This document shows, in pieces, positions 16,082 through 24,481 of a stretch of DNA of 64,000 nt; position 1 is the first letter of the stretch, and each line of letters starts with the position of its first letter. The position numbers were made by a program, and so were the translations under genes. The stretch comes from Brachybacterium alimentarium (GTDB lineage: Bacteria; Actinomycetota; Actinomycetes; Actinomycetales; Dermabacteraceae), in NCBI RefSeq assembly GCF_002332425.1, contig NZ_NRGS01000019.1, forward strand, positions 62,001 through 126,000. The letters are read 5' to 3'. The notes below the pieces were generated by a model. That model was not told the DNA's origin. It was given only the letters and a program-made list of their open reading frames with translations, and searched no databases.

Positions 16082-16831
16082 TCAGGCAGCGCCCTCCTGC
16101 ACCTGACGCAGCCAGTCCTGAGCCAGCTCGGGGTCGTCGGCCGTGACGCCGTCGGCCCCGAAGCGCACCGCATCGCGCATGTTCTCCAGCGAGCGCATCG
16201 GCCACAGGTGCAGCTCGAGCCCGCGCTCCTTAATCTCGCGGACGTGCTCGTCGGTGAGGCCGCCGAAGCCGAGGCACAGGCGGCTCGCGCCGGTGTGCTC
16301 GACCAGGCCCTGCCAGCCGCCGTCGAACTGCTCGGCCTTGGTCATGTCGTGGCGGATCACGCCGCATGGGACCCCGGGGATCAGCTCGGCGGCCTCGCGC
16401 AGCGCGCCCTCCTTGAAGCTCGTGAGCATCGTGCGCTGCGCCTGCTCGGGGTGGCTCTCGAAGTAGCGCGCGAGGTAGGGCACGGTCTCCGGGGCTTTGA
16501 TCTCGAGCTGGATGAAGGTGCTGGTGGCGTCGTACATCTCAGCGAGGGTCACCACTCCGTGACCGGAGTCGAGCACGACCTCGCGCAGCTGCGCGAGGGT
16601 CAGCTCCCCAACCGGCCCGCGGTCGCGGGCGGAGTCGTCCCCGGCGGTGCGATCCAGCGTCCCGTCGTGCAGCAGGAACAGGTGCTCGTCGGCGCTGAGG
16701 CGCACATCCAGCTCGATCTCGTCGACCCCGATCCGCTCGGCCAGCGCGTAGCCCTCCAGGCTGTTCTCCGGCGCATGCGCCATCGCTCCGCGGTGCCCCA
16801 CGATCAGCGGCTTCCTCATCGTCTCGCTCAC
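16082..16831 (-). CDS. Glycerophosphodiester phosphodiesterase
   Basis: A 249-aa cytoplasmic enzyme (no signal peptide) of the GDPD/UgpQ family, hydrolysing glycerophosphodiesters such as glycerophosphocholine to sn-glycerol-3-phosphate and an alcohol. Motifs: VGHRGAMAHAPENSLEGY (catalytic His and substrate loop), IELDVRLSADEHLFLLHDGTLDRT (metal Glu/Asp and second His), FIQLEIKAP and a C-terminal FGADGVTADDPELAQ. The start lies six bases after the stop of the solute-binding protein gene. Tight linkage to a UgpABE-like importer supports uptake of intact phosphodiesters followed by cleavage inside the cell. Confidence 0.93.
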   Translation of the reverse strand: MSETMRKPLIVGHRGAMAHAPENSLEGYALAERIGVDEIELDVRLSADEHLFLLHDGTLDRTAGDDSARDRGPVGELTLAQLREVVLDSGHGVVTLAEMYDATSTFIQLEIKAPETVPYLARYFESHPEQAQRTMLTSFKEGALREAAELIPGVPCGVIRHDMTKAEQFDGGWQGLVEHTGASRLCLGFGGLTDEHVREIKERGLELHLWPMRSLENMRDAVRFGADGVTADDPELAQDWLRQVQEGAA

Positions 16832-16837
16832 TGCGCG

Positions 16838-18235
16838 TCACTCTCCCACTCGTTGTTCGTACTTCTCCCGGACCCGGTCGATCGCGGGTTCCAGCTCCTT
16901 CTCCATCCGTGTCAGCACCTTCTCGGCGTCCTCGCCGGCCGAGTAGACGGACTGGATGGCGTTCTGTGCCTCGACGATCGTCTCGGGGACGTAGCGTCGG
17001 GCGATGTCGGGGCCCTGGGCGATCTCCAGCTGGTCGATGCCCACCTGGTAGCGGGGATCCTCCTTCGAGCGCGCCGCGATCTCGTCGGACTCGATCGCGT
17101 CCTTGGTGCACGGCACGTAGCCGCTGCCCAGCGTCCAGTCCACGGAGGCCTGCCCGGTGCTGAGGAACTTGATGACCTCCCAGGCGGCCTGCTTCCTCTC
17201 GACCGACGCATACTTCATGATCGACAGCCCGCCGCCACCGGTGGGCACGCCCGCGGCGACCTCCTGCGGGAGGAACCCGCAGCCGAAGTCGAAGGTCGCG
17301 GCCTCCTTGATCCCGGAGAGCGTGCCGGTGGACTGCAGCAGGGTGGCGCAGGCTCCGGAGGAGAAGTCGCCGGTGCCGTCGGCCGCGAGATAGCCGGAGC
17401 CGTCCTCGTGGATGAACTTCCGGTCGTACTCGAGGGCGGCGATCGAGGCGTCGGTGGTCAGCGTCATGTCCAGGCCGTCGGAGTAGGCGCCGCCGAAGGC
17501 CCAGATCGACCCCTGGAAGTACCAGTCGTCGCCGCCGAGGTAGGCGCGCATGGCGACCGTGTTGCCCTGGAACTCGAAGCCGGTGACCTCACGGCCCCAT
17601 TCGGCCCACTCGGTGTAGGTCTCGGGAGCACGGTCCGGCAGGCCCACCGCATCGAAGATCTCGCGGTTGTAGTAGAACAGCGGCGTCGAGCGGCCGAAGG
17701 GCACCCACCAGATGTCGTCCTTGACGGTGCCCTCGGCGAGGAACCGCTCGTGGAACTCGTCGGTGTCGAACGAGGAGTCGAAGTATCCCTTGAGCGGTTC
17801 GAGCACCTCGGCGAGGTAGAAGCGGTTCCACACCACGTCGCTGAACACGACGATGTCCGGCACCTGACGTGCCTGCAGGCTCGCGGAGAGCTTGGACTCC
17901 ACGCCCTCGTAGCTGTCGAAGATCTGCACTTCGACGTAGATGTCGTCCTGGGCGGCGTGGAAGGCGTCGATGTTGGCCTGGATCACCTCGGCGTTGTGCG
18001 CGGTGTAGGCGCTCCAGATCACCACCCGCTGGCGGTCCGCGAACTCGTCGGGGACCTCGCCGCCGGGCTGTTCGAGCACGAGCCCCTCGGTGTCGCCCAG
18101 GCCGAAGCAGCCGGTGAGCATCGGGGCCCCGGCGGCCAGGAGTCCGGCGCCGAGCAGCTGCCGGCGCGAGGGGCCGCCGAGGCTCGCCGGGGTGCGGAGG
18201 CGGGTGGAGCGCCCGCGGGAACGGGTGGAAGGCAT
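16838..18235 (-). CDS. Extracellular solute-binding protein (UgpB-like)
   Basis: A 465-aa lipoprotein of the family 1 solute-binding proteins. SRRQLLGAGLLAAGAPMLTGC combines a twin-arginine-like start with a lipobox (Cys about 43). The mature part has VVIWSAYTAHNAEVIQ, LQARQVPDIVVFSD, WWVPFGRSTPLFYYNREIFDAVGLP and AWEVIKFLSTGQASVDW. The fold and the phosphodiesterase directly downstream support glycerol-3-phosphate or glycerophosphodiesters as ligand, like UgpB. The start is the ATG at 18235; upstream sequence in this frame belongs to the permease region. It is transcribed with the two permeases (29-base gap). Confidence 0.88.
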   Translation of the reverse strand: MPSTRSRGRSTRLRTPASLGGPSRRQLLGAGLLAAGAPMLTGCFGLGDTEGLVLEQPGGEVPDEFADRQRVVIWSAYTAHNAEVIQANIDAFHAAQDDIYVEVQIFDSYEGVESKLSASLQARQVPDIVVFSDVVWNRFYLAEVLEPLKGYFDSSFDTDEFHERFLAEGTVKDDIWWVPFGRSTPLFYYNREIFDAVGLPDRAPETYTEWAEWGREVTGFEFQGNTVAMRAYLGGDDWYFQGSIWAFGGAYSDGLDMTLTTDASIAALEYDRKFIHEDGSGYLAADGTGDFSSGACATLLQSTGTLSGIKEAATFDFGCGFLPQEVAAGVPTGGGGLSIMKYASVERKQAAWEVIKFLSTGQASVDWTLGSGYVPCTKDAIESDEIAARSKEDPRYQVGIDQLEIAQGPDIARRYVPETIVEAQNAIQSVYSAGEDAEKVLTRMEKELEPAIDRVREKYEQRVGE

Positions 18236-18264
18236 GGCTCTCCTCGAAGGACGGATCACGGTGC

Positions 18265-19206
18265 TCAACGGCCGTTTCCGGCGGCGGCGCCGGTGAGCCC
18301 GGAGACGATGTAGCGCTGAGCGCACAGGAAGACCAGCAGCATCGGCAGCACGACGATGAGGGTGCCGGACATCAGCACGCCCCAGTTCGTGAGGCCGTCG
18401 TTGGACTTGAGGTACATCAGGCCGATGGGCAGGGTGCGCATGTTCACCGAGTTGGTGATGATCAGCGGCCACACGAAGTTGTTCCACTCATCGATCACGG
18501 CCACCAGGGCGACGGTGGCGACCGCCGGGATCGACATCGGCAGCGTGAAGGAGAGCAGGCGGCGCAGGTGGCCGCAGCCGTCGACCTCCGCCGCCTCGAA
18601 CACCTCCGCGGGCAGCGACATGAAGTGCTGTCGCAGCAGGAACGTGCCGAAGGCCGAGGCAACACCGGGCAGGATCAGGCCCGCATAGGTGTTGATCAGG
18701 CCGAGGTTGCCCATGGTGATGTAGTTGACCAGCAGCGTCACGTGGCCGGGGACCATCAGCGCGCCGAGCATGATCACGAACAGCCATTTCTTGCCCGGGA
18801 AGGGCAGGAACGCGAAGGCGTAGGCCGCGAAGATCGCCAGCAGCACCTTCAGCGTCGCACCCACCACGGTGACGATCAGCGAGTTCTTGATGAAGGCGCC
18901 GAAGGGGGCGATCCGCCAGGCCTCGCGCATGTTGTCGACGGTGAGCTCGCTGGGCAGCCACTTCATGGGCCAGGAGTAGATGTCGCCGTTGGTCTTGAAC
19001 GAGGTCGACAGCAGCATGTACAGCGGGATCAGGAAGACCAGCCCCACGGCGAGCAGCAGCAGGTAGCCCCACCAGGTGCGCTTGAGGGTGCTGGGCCGAC
19101 GCCGGGTGCCGCGGCGGGTGACCCCGCCGCCCGGGCCCCCGTCGGCCGGGGGCTCCCCGGAGGATCCTCCGGGGGTCGAGGAGCGGGTGATCAGCGGGCT
19201 CGCCAT
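18265..19206 (-). CDS. ABC sugar/glycerophosphate permease (UgpE/MalG-like)
   Basis: A 313-aa inner-membrane permease. A ~40-residue Gly/Pro/Arg-rich cytoplasmic tail precedes six helices, starting WWGYLLLLAVGLVFLIPLYML. The EAA loop that docks the ATPase reads EVFEAAEVDGCGHLRRLLSFTLP around residues 205-227. The gene starts within the stop of the partner permease (TGATG), so the two are coupled. No ATPase gene is present in the block; actinobacterial importers of this class usually share one MsiK/UgpC-type ATPase encoded elsewhere. Confidence 0.9.
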   Translation of the reverse strand: MASPLITRSSTPGGSSGEPPADGGPGGGVTRRGTRRRPSTLKRTWWGYLLLLAVGLVFLIPLYMLLSTSFKTNGDIYSWPMKWLPSELTVDNMREAWRIAPFGAFIKNSLIVTVVGATLKVLLAIFAAYAFAFLPFPGKKWLFVIMLGALMVPGHVTLLVNYITMGNLGLINTYAGLILPGVASAFGTFLLRQHFMSLPAEVFEAAEVDGCGHLRRLLSFTLPMSIPAVATVALVAVIDEWNNFVWPLIITNSVNMRTLPIGLMYLKSNDGLTNWGVLMSGTLIVVLPMLLVFLCAQRYIVSGLTGAAAGNGR

Positions 19207-20165
19207 CAGTAATGCACCTTCTTCTCGACGAACCGGAACTGCAGGACGGTGATGAGCATGAGCAGCACGAACATCACGGTGCCGGCCGCGGCGGAGAGGC
19301 CGACGTTCGAGCGCACGAACGCCTGCTCGTAGATGAACCAGCTCAGCGTGGTGGTCGCGGAGGCGGGGCCGCCGTTGGTCATCACCGCGATGAGGTCGAA
19401 CGCCTGGAACGCCCCGATGGTCTGGGTGATCACCAGGAAGAACGTGGTGGGCGAGAGCAGCGGCAGGATGACCCGGGTGAAGGTCTGGAAGGAGCTGGCG
19501 CCGTCGAGCTTGGCCGCCTCGAGCACGTCCGTGGGCAGGCCCTGGATGCCGGCGAGGTAGACGATCGACACGAAGCCGACGCCCTTCCAGATCGACACGA
19601 TCAGCAGGGCGGGCAGCGCCCAGTTCGCGTCGGTGGTCCAGCTCGGGGACTCGGCGCCCAGGAGGTTGAACGCCACGCGGGCCAGGCCGTAGTTGGGGTC
19701 GAAGATGAACAGCCAGACCACGGCGATCGCGGCCCCGGAGACCACGTGCGGGGTGAACACGATGCCGGTGACCACTGAGGTGCCGGGCAGCTTCTTGGAG
19801 AACAGCGCGGCCAGCAGCACGCCGAGCAGCAGGCTGATGCCCACCACCACCACGACCCACACCAGGGACACCCACAGCACCTTGTGGAACGACGGCGAGG
19901 CCAGCATCGAGGTGTAGTTCGTCAGCCCCACGAACAGCGGCTCCGGTGAGATGAAGTCCCAGTTGGTGAGGCTCAGGTAGAGGTTCGCGACGATCGGCCA
20001 GTAGGCGAAGACCGCGATCAGCGCGAGGTTCGGGAAGGCGAACAGGGCGAACAGGGCGTAGCCGCGGCGGCGCCGGGAGCGGTGGGCGGGGCGGTCCGAC
20101 GCCCTCGCAGTCGGCGCCGCCGGCGCTGCGGGACGGGACGCCTCGGCACGGAGGTCGATGCTCAT
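19206..20165 (-). CDS. ABC sugar/glycerophosphate permease (UgpA/MalF-like)
   Basis: A 319-aa permease with six helices after a basic N-terminus (HRSRRRRGYALFALFAFPNL). The EAA motif DVLEAAKLDGASSFQTFTRVILP lies near residues 215-237. It is the first clear gene of the uptake operon. AGGAG lies nine bases before the ATG. A 68-codon frame upstream ends in a 4-base ATGA overlap with this start, so this gene may be translationally coupled to a leader ORF. By context it forms the heterodimeric channel for glycerol-3-phosphate or its diesters. Confidence 0.9.
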   Translation of the reverse strand: MSIDLRAEASRPAAPAAPTARASDRPAHRSRRRRGYALFALFAFPNLALIAVFAYWPIVANLYLSLTNWDFISPEPLFVGLTNYTSMLASPSFHKVLWVSLVWVVVVVGISLLLGVLLAALFSKKLPGTSVVTGIVFTPHVVSGAAIAVVWLFIFDPNYGLARVAFNLLGAESPSWTTDANWALPALLIVSIWKGVGFVSIVYLAGIQGLPTDVLEAAKLDGASSFQTFTRVILPLLSPTTFFLVITQTIGAFQAFDLIAVMTNGGPASATTTLSWFIYEQAFVRSNVGLSAAAGTVMFVLLMLITVLQFRFVEKKVHY

Positions 20166-20368
20166 GGCTGCACTCCTGCGAGGACTGCGGGGGTTGCCGG
20201 GGTTGCCGAAGCTGCGGGGGCTGCCGGGACGGGGACATCGCCCCTCCCGAGTGCGCCGGTCCTGAGGGCCCCGCCCTCAAGACTCTGGATCGCGAGACTC
20301 TGGATCGCGAGGGTCCGGAGTTCGAGGATCCCGTTCTCCGGCATCACCAGGGAACAGTTCGAGGTCAT
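20162..20368 (-). CDS. Possible short leader ORF of the ugp-like operon
   Basis: A 68-codon frame with GGAAGGAC six bases before its ATG and a stop overlapping the UgpA-like start by four bases. The peptide begins MTSNCSLVMPENGILEL, contains a perfect 15-bp duplication (20281-20295/20296-20310, giving TLAIQS-LAIQS) and ends in a Pro/Ala-rich stretch. No family is recognised. It may be a translated leader that couples expression rather than a functional protein, or the frame could be fortuitous. Confidence 0.35.
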   Translation of the reverse strand: MTSNCSLVMPENGILELRTLAIQSLAIQSLEGGALRTGALGRGDVPVPAAPAASATPATPAVLAGVQP

Positions 20369-20761
20369 GGATCGTCCTTCCGGAGCGGCAACACTCCTGC
20401 CGACTGCGGCCCGTCGTACCGTGTGGGCCCGGTCACGTCGAGAACCAGCGTAACGGCGTCGCTCCGACGTGCCAGCCCAACGCTCTTATGTGCACCGAGG
20501 ACTTCGTGAGGAGTTCACTCGGAGTTCTCCGGGGCTCCGGGTGTCCGGGTGTCCGGGTTTCCGGGGCTTGGGGCCTTCCGGTCTCCGGATCTCCAGACGG
20601 GGGCATTGCAGCGGTCCGAGCGGTCGAACTCCTTGGGAAGTCCTCCCGAAGTCCCTACGGTGGGAGGAAGAAGGTGCCGTACCCCGGGCCGGGCAGACGA
20701 GTCGCCGGTCGAGACCCGGAGCGGCGTCCCGTGCCGGCCGCCGAGCGAGGGGAGGACGACC
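20369..20761. other. Divergent intergenic region of ugp-like operon and Cys protein
   Basis: No gene is supported. A GTGTCCGGG unit recurs two to three times near 20545-20570. For the plus-strand gene at 20762, TTGGGA (20633-20638) and TACGGT (20656-20661) are 17 bp apart and form a credible promoter with a ~95-base leader. No clear SorC operator could be picked out for the minus-strand operon. Confidence 0.5.
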
Positions 20762-21220
20762 ATGCGCGACGAACACCGACAGCACGCACCTGCTTTCCCC
20801 TCCCATTGCGAAGTGCACGGATGCCACGAGCGCCCCCAGGAATGGTTCGAGACCGGGGGCCTCACCTTCGACGTCTGCCTCACGCATGGACTGCAGCTGC
20901 GCGCCGGAGAGGCGTTCACCGCGACCTCGGAGGAGGTCTTCCTGGGTTCGGAGGCGGCCTCGGATCTGCTGAGCACTCGCGCTCTGCCCACGGCGACCGG
21001 GACGGTCCTGACTCTCGTGCTGGGGCATCACGGCGTGGCGGATCAGGAGGTGCCGATCAGCATCACTCCGCAGACCCGGAAGACCCTGCTGCGGATCCTG
21101 CGTCCGGACCATGCCGGTGCGTCGGCCGACGGCGAGGGCGGCGGCGCCGAGGCCGACGGGGAGGAGCACCGCTCCGGGTCGAGCCGGCGCTCGGAGTCCC
21201 ACGACCGTCGGCGTCGCTGA
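20762..21220 (+). CDS. Hypothetical protein with Cys/His zinc-knuckle-like N-terminus
   Basis: A 152-aa soluble protein. Its N-terminal half has CEVHGCHERPQEWFETGG followed by DVCLTHGLQL, a C-x4-C ... C-x2-H arrangement that could bind zinc. The middle (GTVLTLVLGHHGVADQEVPISITPQTRKTLLRI) looks like beta strands and one helix. The last ~45 residues are Gly/Glu/Arg-rich and probably disordered. GAGGGGAGGACGACC before the ATG supplies a clear ribosome binding site and decides the start. I do not recognise the family. Confidence 0.65.
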   Translation: MRDEHRQHAPAFPSHCEVHGCHERPQEWFETGGLTFDVCLTHGLQLRAGEAFTATSEEVFLGSEAASDLLSTRALPTATGTVLTLVLGHHGVADQEVPISITPQTRKTLLRILRPDHAGASADGEGGGAEADGEEHRSGSSRRSESHDRRRR

Positions 21221-21348
21221 GCACCCGACGCCGACGCGCCGGCCGGGCCGACGGGCGGGGTGACCGGGCCAGCCGGTGAGCCGCGCCCCTGGCAGTACCG
21301 GCATGGGGCATGGTGGAAGCGTTCACGCACCCCACGAGAGGAATCGCC

Positions 21349-22110
21349 ATGACAGGCGCACTGGTCACCGGAGCATCCCGCGGGATCGGGCGGGCCACGG
21401 CGATCGCGCTCAGCGAGCGCGGTGAGCGCGTCGCCGTGCACTACGGCGCGGACTCCGCCGGCGGGCAGGAGACCCTGGACCTGCTGCACGGGAGCGGCCA
21501 CGTGCTCGTGGCGGGCGACCTCTCCGACCCCGAGAGCGCCCGGGCCGTCGTCGAGGAGGCCGCACGGGGCCTCGGACAGATCGACATCCTGGTCAACAAC
21601 GCCGGGATCGCGCCCGGCCCGAGCACCGATCACGGGGTGGAGTCGACCGACTACGACGCTTGGCAGCAGCGCTTCGCCCGGATGATCGACGTGGACCTCA
21701 CGGCGCCGGCGAACCTCACCTACCTGGTGGCACGCTCCCTCATCGCCCGCAGCGCTCCCGGGGTGGTCGTCAACGTCGGCTCGCGCGGCGCGTTCCGCGG
21801 CGAACCGGACGCCCCCGCCTACGGGGCGGCGAAGGCCGGGCTGCACGCCTTCGGCCAGTCGATGGCGGTCGCTCTGGCCCCGCACGGCATCGCCGTGGCA
21901 TCGGTGGCGCCGGGCTTCATCGGCACGGAGCGCCAGCGGGACAAGCTCGAGGGAGCAGGCGGGGACGCTCTGCGGGCGCAGAGTCCGTTCGGTCGCGTGG
22001 GGACGGCCGACGAGGTCGCCTCGGCGATCCTCTACCTCACGTCCCCCGGCGCGCAGTGGGCCTCGGGCGCGGTGCTGGACCTCAACGGGGCCTCCCACCT
22101 GCGCACCTGA
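21349..22110 (+). CDS. SDR-family oxidoreductase
   Basis: A 253-aa classical short-chain dehydrogenase/reductase. TGASRGIGRA near residues 7-16 is the NAD(P) glycine motif, VNNAGIA lies near 81-87, NVGSRGAF carries the catalytic Ser and YGAAKAG the Tyr-x3-Lys pair. PGFIGTERQRDK and the C-terminal GAVLDLNGASHLRT complete the fold. The arrangement resembles 3-oxoacyl-ACP reductase (FabG) homologues, but the substrate cannot be given. GAGAGGA lies six bases before the ATG; a hairpin terminator follows 19 bases after the stop. Confidence 0.9.
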   Translation: MTGALVTGASRGIGRATAIALSERGERVAVHYGADSAGGQETLDLLHGSGHVLVAGDLSDPESARAVVEEAARGLGQIDILVNNAGIAPGPSTDHGVESTDYDAWQQRFARMIDVDLTAPANLTYLVARSLIARSAPGVVVNVGSRGAFRGEPDAPAYGAAKAGLHAFGQSMAVALAPHGIAVASVAPGFIGTERQRDKLEGAGGDALRAQSPFGRVGTADEVASAILYLTSPGAQWASGAVLDLNGASHLRT

Positions 22111-22129
22111 CTGCCGCTTCCCCACGAAG

Positions 22130-22160
22130 GACCCGCGGACCGCGTGCGGACCGGCGGGTC
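22130..22160 (+). terminator. Stem-loop after SDR gene
   Basis: Outer arms GACCCGC / GCGGGTC with an inner CCGC-GT-GCGG pairing form one long imperfect hairpin between the convergent SDR and lipoprotein genes. Confidence 0.65.
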
Positions 22161-22196
22161 ATCGCGTCGGCGAAGGCAGTCGTCGTTCCGGCGATA

Positions 22197-22811
22197 TCAG
22201 TCGTCGTCGCCCTGCAGGCAGGTCACGGTGCCGTCGACCACGGCGCCCCCGATGCTCGCCTCGTCGAAGCTCACGGTGCCGTCCTCGGCCGTGATGTCTG
22301 CCGTCGAGCTGCTCTTCTCGGGCTCGCCCCGATTGTTCATCTTGACCATGGCGAACTCGCCCGGGGTGACCTTGACCATCGGCAGACCGGACTGACTCTT
22401 GATCACGACGTTCCGGATCGAGCCGCCTCCCCCACTGCAGCGCACGATGTCCGGCGTGATCTCCGCGTCCTCACCGTCCAGCGAGATCGTCAGGGTGTCC
22501 GTCGCCGTGTCCGGTTCCTCGGCCGTCTCCGAGTCATCGCCCGCATCCGCGTCCGCGCCCGAGTCCTCGCCCTTCGGGTCATCCGCCGACTCGCCGGCGG
22601 ACTCCTCGGCGTCGGCCCCGTCGGCAGAGTCCGAGTCAGCGCCCCCGTCGGAGGGGGCGGGGTCCTCGGACGATTCGACGGCCGGGTTGGAGTCGGCACC
22701 GCCGTCGCTGCCGGGCGCATCGGTCCCGTCCTGCGCCTGTCCGCAGGCGGCGAGCGTGAAGGTCAGTGCGGCGGCTGCGGTGGCGCAGCGGAGGAGGATC
22801 GAACGAGTCAT
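22197..22811 (-). CDS. Secreted lipoprotein with acidic linker, LpqH-like core
   Basis: A 204-aa lipoprotein. LLRCATAAAALTFTLAAC is a lipoprotein signal with lipobox LAAC (Cys about 23). Residues 24-105 are an extremely Asp/Glu/Ser/Ala/Gly-rich linker, probably disordered and spanning the cell wall. The C-terminal ~95 residues form a compact domain with two cysteines (IVRCSGGGGS and DGTVTCLQ), probably a disulfide, and beta-strand spacing reminiscent of the mycobacterial LpqH/19-kDa antigen fold. That similarity is inferred from pattern only. A TATACG hexamer six bases before the ATG suggests a leaderless mRNA. Confidence 0.75.
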   Translation of the reverse strand: MTRSILLRCATAAAALTFTLAACGQAQDGTDAPGSDGGADSNPAVESSEDPAPSDGGADSDSADGADAEESAGESADDPKGEDSGADADAGDDSETAEEPDTATDTLTISLDGEDAEITPDIVRCSGGGGSIRNVVIKSQSGLPMVKVTPGEFAMVKMNNRGEPEKSSSTADITAEDGTVSFDEASIGGAVVDGTVTCLQGDDD

Positions 22812-23001
22812 GATCGACGTATAGCACGGCCGGCTCCTGCTCAGCATTCCGCTCCCCGGTGCTTCGGCTCTCCGGGTGAGGGACGCCCCAACCGGGGCGG
22901 GAGCTGGAGCGGCTCAGCCGGGGTTCGAGCATCTGGTCCCGGCGGCGACGTCGGCCGGGACCTACGGCGCGGATACAGCCGAAAGGCGCGTCGGCTCAGA
23001 C

Positions 23002-23319
23002 TCAGATGTCGTCCTCGTAGGCGGGGCCTCCCTCATTTTCCCAGTTCTCGATCCGCTTCACGTTGCGCGCCGAGAACTTGCGGCGCACCCCGTATCCGCC
23101 GTCGGCATCCTCGGCGATGAACTGGGCACCGTAGTGCTCCAGCGTCGCCCAGAGCTCGGCGAGCTGGTCGCTGTCGAGATCGATGACGCCCCGTTCGAAG
23201 CTCCGCAGCTGGTCGGGCTCCACGCCGGCCCGCTGAGCGATCAGGTCGGGGGAGATCTGCGTGAGGGCGCGAGCGGCCCGGGCGAGATCACCGGTGAGCA
23301 GAGGAAGTGAGTGTTCCAT
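23002..23319 (-). CDS. XRE-like helix-turn-helix protein
   Basis: A 105-aa protein with an N-terminal helix-turn-helix (LTQISPDLIAQRAGVEPDQLRSFERG) and a C-terminal portion GYGVRRKFSARNVKRIENWENEGGPAYEDD. The latter is typical of a small actinobacterial family of single-domain DNA-binding proteins. It acts presumably as a transcription regulator; the target is unknown. The start at 23319 (MEHSLPLL) is preferred; an in-frame ATG seven codons upstream also exists and neither has a strong ribosome binding site. Confidence 0.7.
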   Translation of the reverse strand: MEHSLPLLTGDLARAARALTQISPDLIAQRAGVEPDQLRSFERGVIDLDSDQLAELWATLEHYGAQFIAEDADGGYGVRRKFSARNVKRIENWENEGGPAYEDDI

Positions 23320-23389
23320 GCCACCATTCTCGCCGACCATTCGTGGAAGTCCAGCGGGAAGCGGTCCGGCTCTTCCGTGCCGGCCCTGC

Positions 23390-24283
23390 TCAGCCGATCG
23401 CGCCGACGGTCGCCTGCGCTATCCGCTCGTAGACGGGCAGCACGGCCTCACGCGAGTCACCGAGAATATTGAAGCCGTGCCCGACGTCGGGCAGGTCGAT
23501 GTGCTCCAGGAGTGCACCGTCGGCCTCCAGTCTCGCGGCATAGCGGACGGCCTCCTCGCGGAGGATGTCCCTCTGCGCCGTGACCACCAGGGCCGGCGCA
23601 ATGCCGGTGAGCGAGGCGGTGTCGCGCGTGCCCGCAGGCGAGCAGAGGCGATCCGCGCGCTGCGCCTCCTCGGGGCAGTAGACGCGGTCGAAGATCGGCC
23701 CCATCCGTGCCAGGAACGCCTCCTTGCCCGCAGTCCTCTTGCGACGGGCAGGCACGGTGAGATCCAGCGCCGGATACATCAGCACCTGCAGGGAGACGCG
23801 CGGCCCACCGTTCTCGAGAGCGAGACGGGAGGCGCCGGCGGCGAGCGATCCGCCGGCGGACTGGCCACCGATCGCGATCTTGGCGCCATTCCAAGGGCGG
23901 CCGGGCTCCGCCGCCCAGAGCGCCGCGTCGTAGGCCTGCTCGACAGGGCCCGGGAACCGCAGCTGCGGGGCGGGCGTGTAGTCGATGTTCACGACGCTCA
24001 CCTCGGCGGTGGCCGCGACGAAACGGCACAGCGCATCGTCCTGCTCCGGATGGCGCATCACGAAGCCGCCGCCGTGCAGGTTCAGGTAGACCCCCGCGCC
24101 GCTCGGGCCGCCGGGCGGTGAGTACAGCACGGCCGGGATCTCTCCGTGCCGCGTGGGGATCGTGAGGGACTCAGTGCGAGCCGGCAGCTCCTCGAACGCG
24201 ATCTCGGGAGCGATGCGGGGCGCTCCCGGCGCACGCTGGGCGAGCTTGGCGAGGGCATCGGCGAGACGCCGCGGAACGGCCAT
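23390..24283 (-). CDS. Alpha/beta hydrolase, hormone-sensitive-lipase type esterase
   Basis: A 297-aa soluble esterase of the HSL (family IV) group. HGGGF near residues 70-74 forms the oxyanion hole, GQSAGG near 139-144 holds the nucleophilic Ser, and the downstream QRDILREEAVRYA and GHGFNILG carry the catalytic Asp and His. The N-terminal ~40 residues form the cap region usual for the family. It likely hydrolyses short-chain acyl esters in the cytoplasm. The gene is single, on the minus strand, with the ATG at 24283. Confidence 0.9.
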   Translation of the reverse strand: MAVPRRLADALAKLAQRAPGAPRIAPEIAFEELPARTESLTIPTRHGEIPAVLYSPPGGPSGAGVYLNLHGGGFVMRHPEQDDALCRFVAATAEVSVVNIDYTPAPQLRFPGPVEQAYDAALWAAEPGRPWNGAKIAIGGQSAGGSLAAGASRLALENGGPRVSLQVLMYPALDLTVPARRKRTAGKEAFLARMGPIFDRVYCPEEAQRADRLCSPAGTRDTASLTGIAPALVVTAQRDILREEAVRYAARLEADGALLEHIDLPDVGHGFNILGDSREAVLPVYERIAQATVGAIG

Positions 24284-24481
24284 GTGGGCTCCTGTTCTGG
24301 GTGAGCAAGGCAGGGATCACGAGCTCTCCGAGCGTACTGGTCGAGCATGCGCGTGATGACGGGGGCCAGGGTGAGAGCCGCCGCGCAGGTGCTCGGCCAG
24401 AACGGAACCGGTCCGCCGGCGTCGGTGTGTGCGTCCTACTGCAGGCCGGTCCCGCTGCGTGCGCGTTCCAACCGCTCGTCC

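Noticed and set aside
16208-18313. 701-codon plus-strand frame opposite the binding protein and phosphodiesterase
   Set aside because: Shadow frame; both minus-strand genes have complete motifs.
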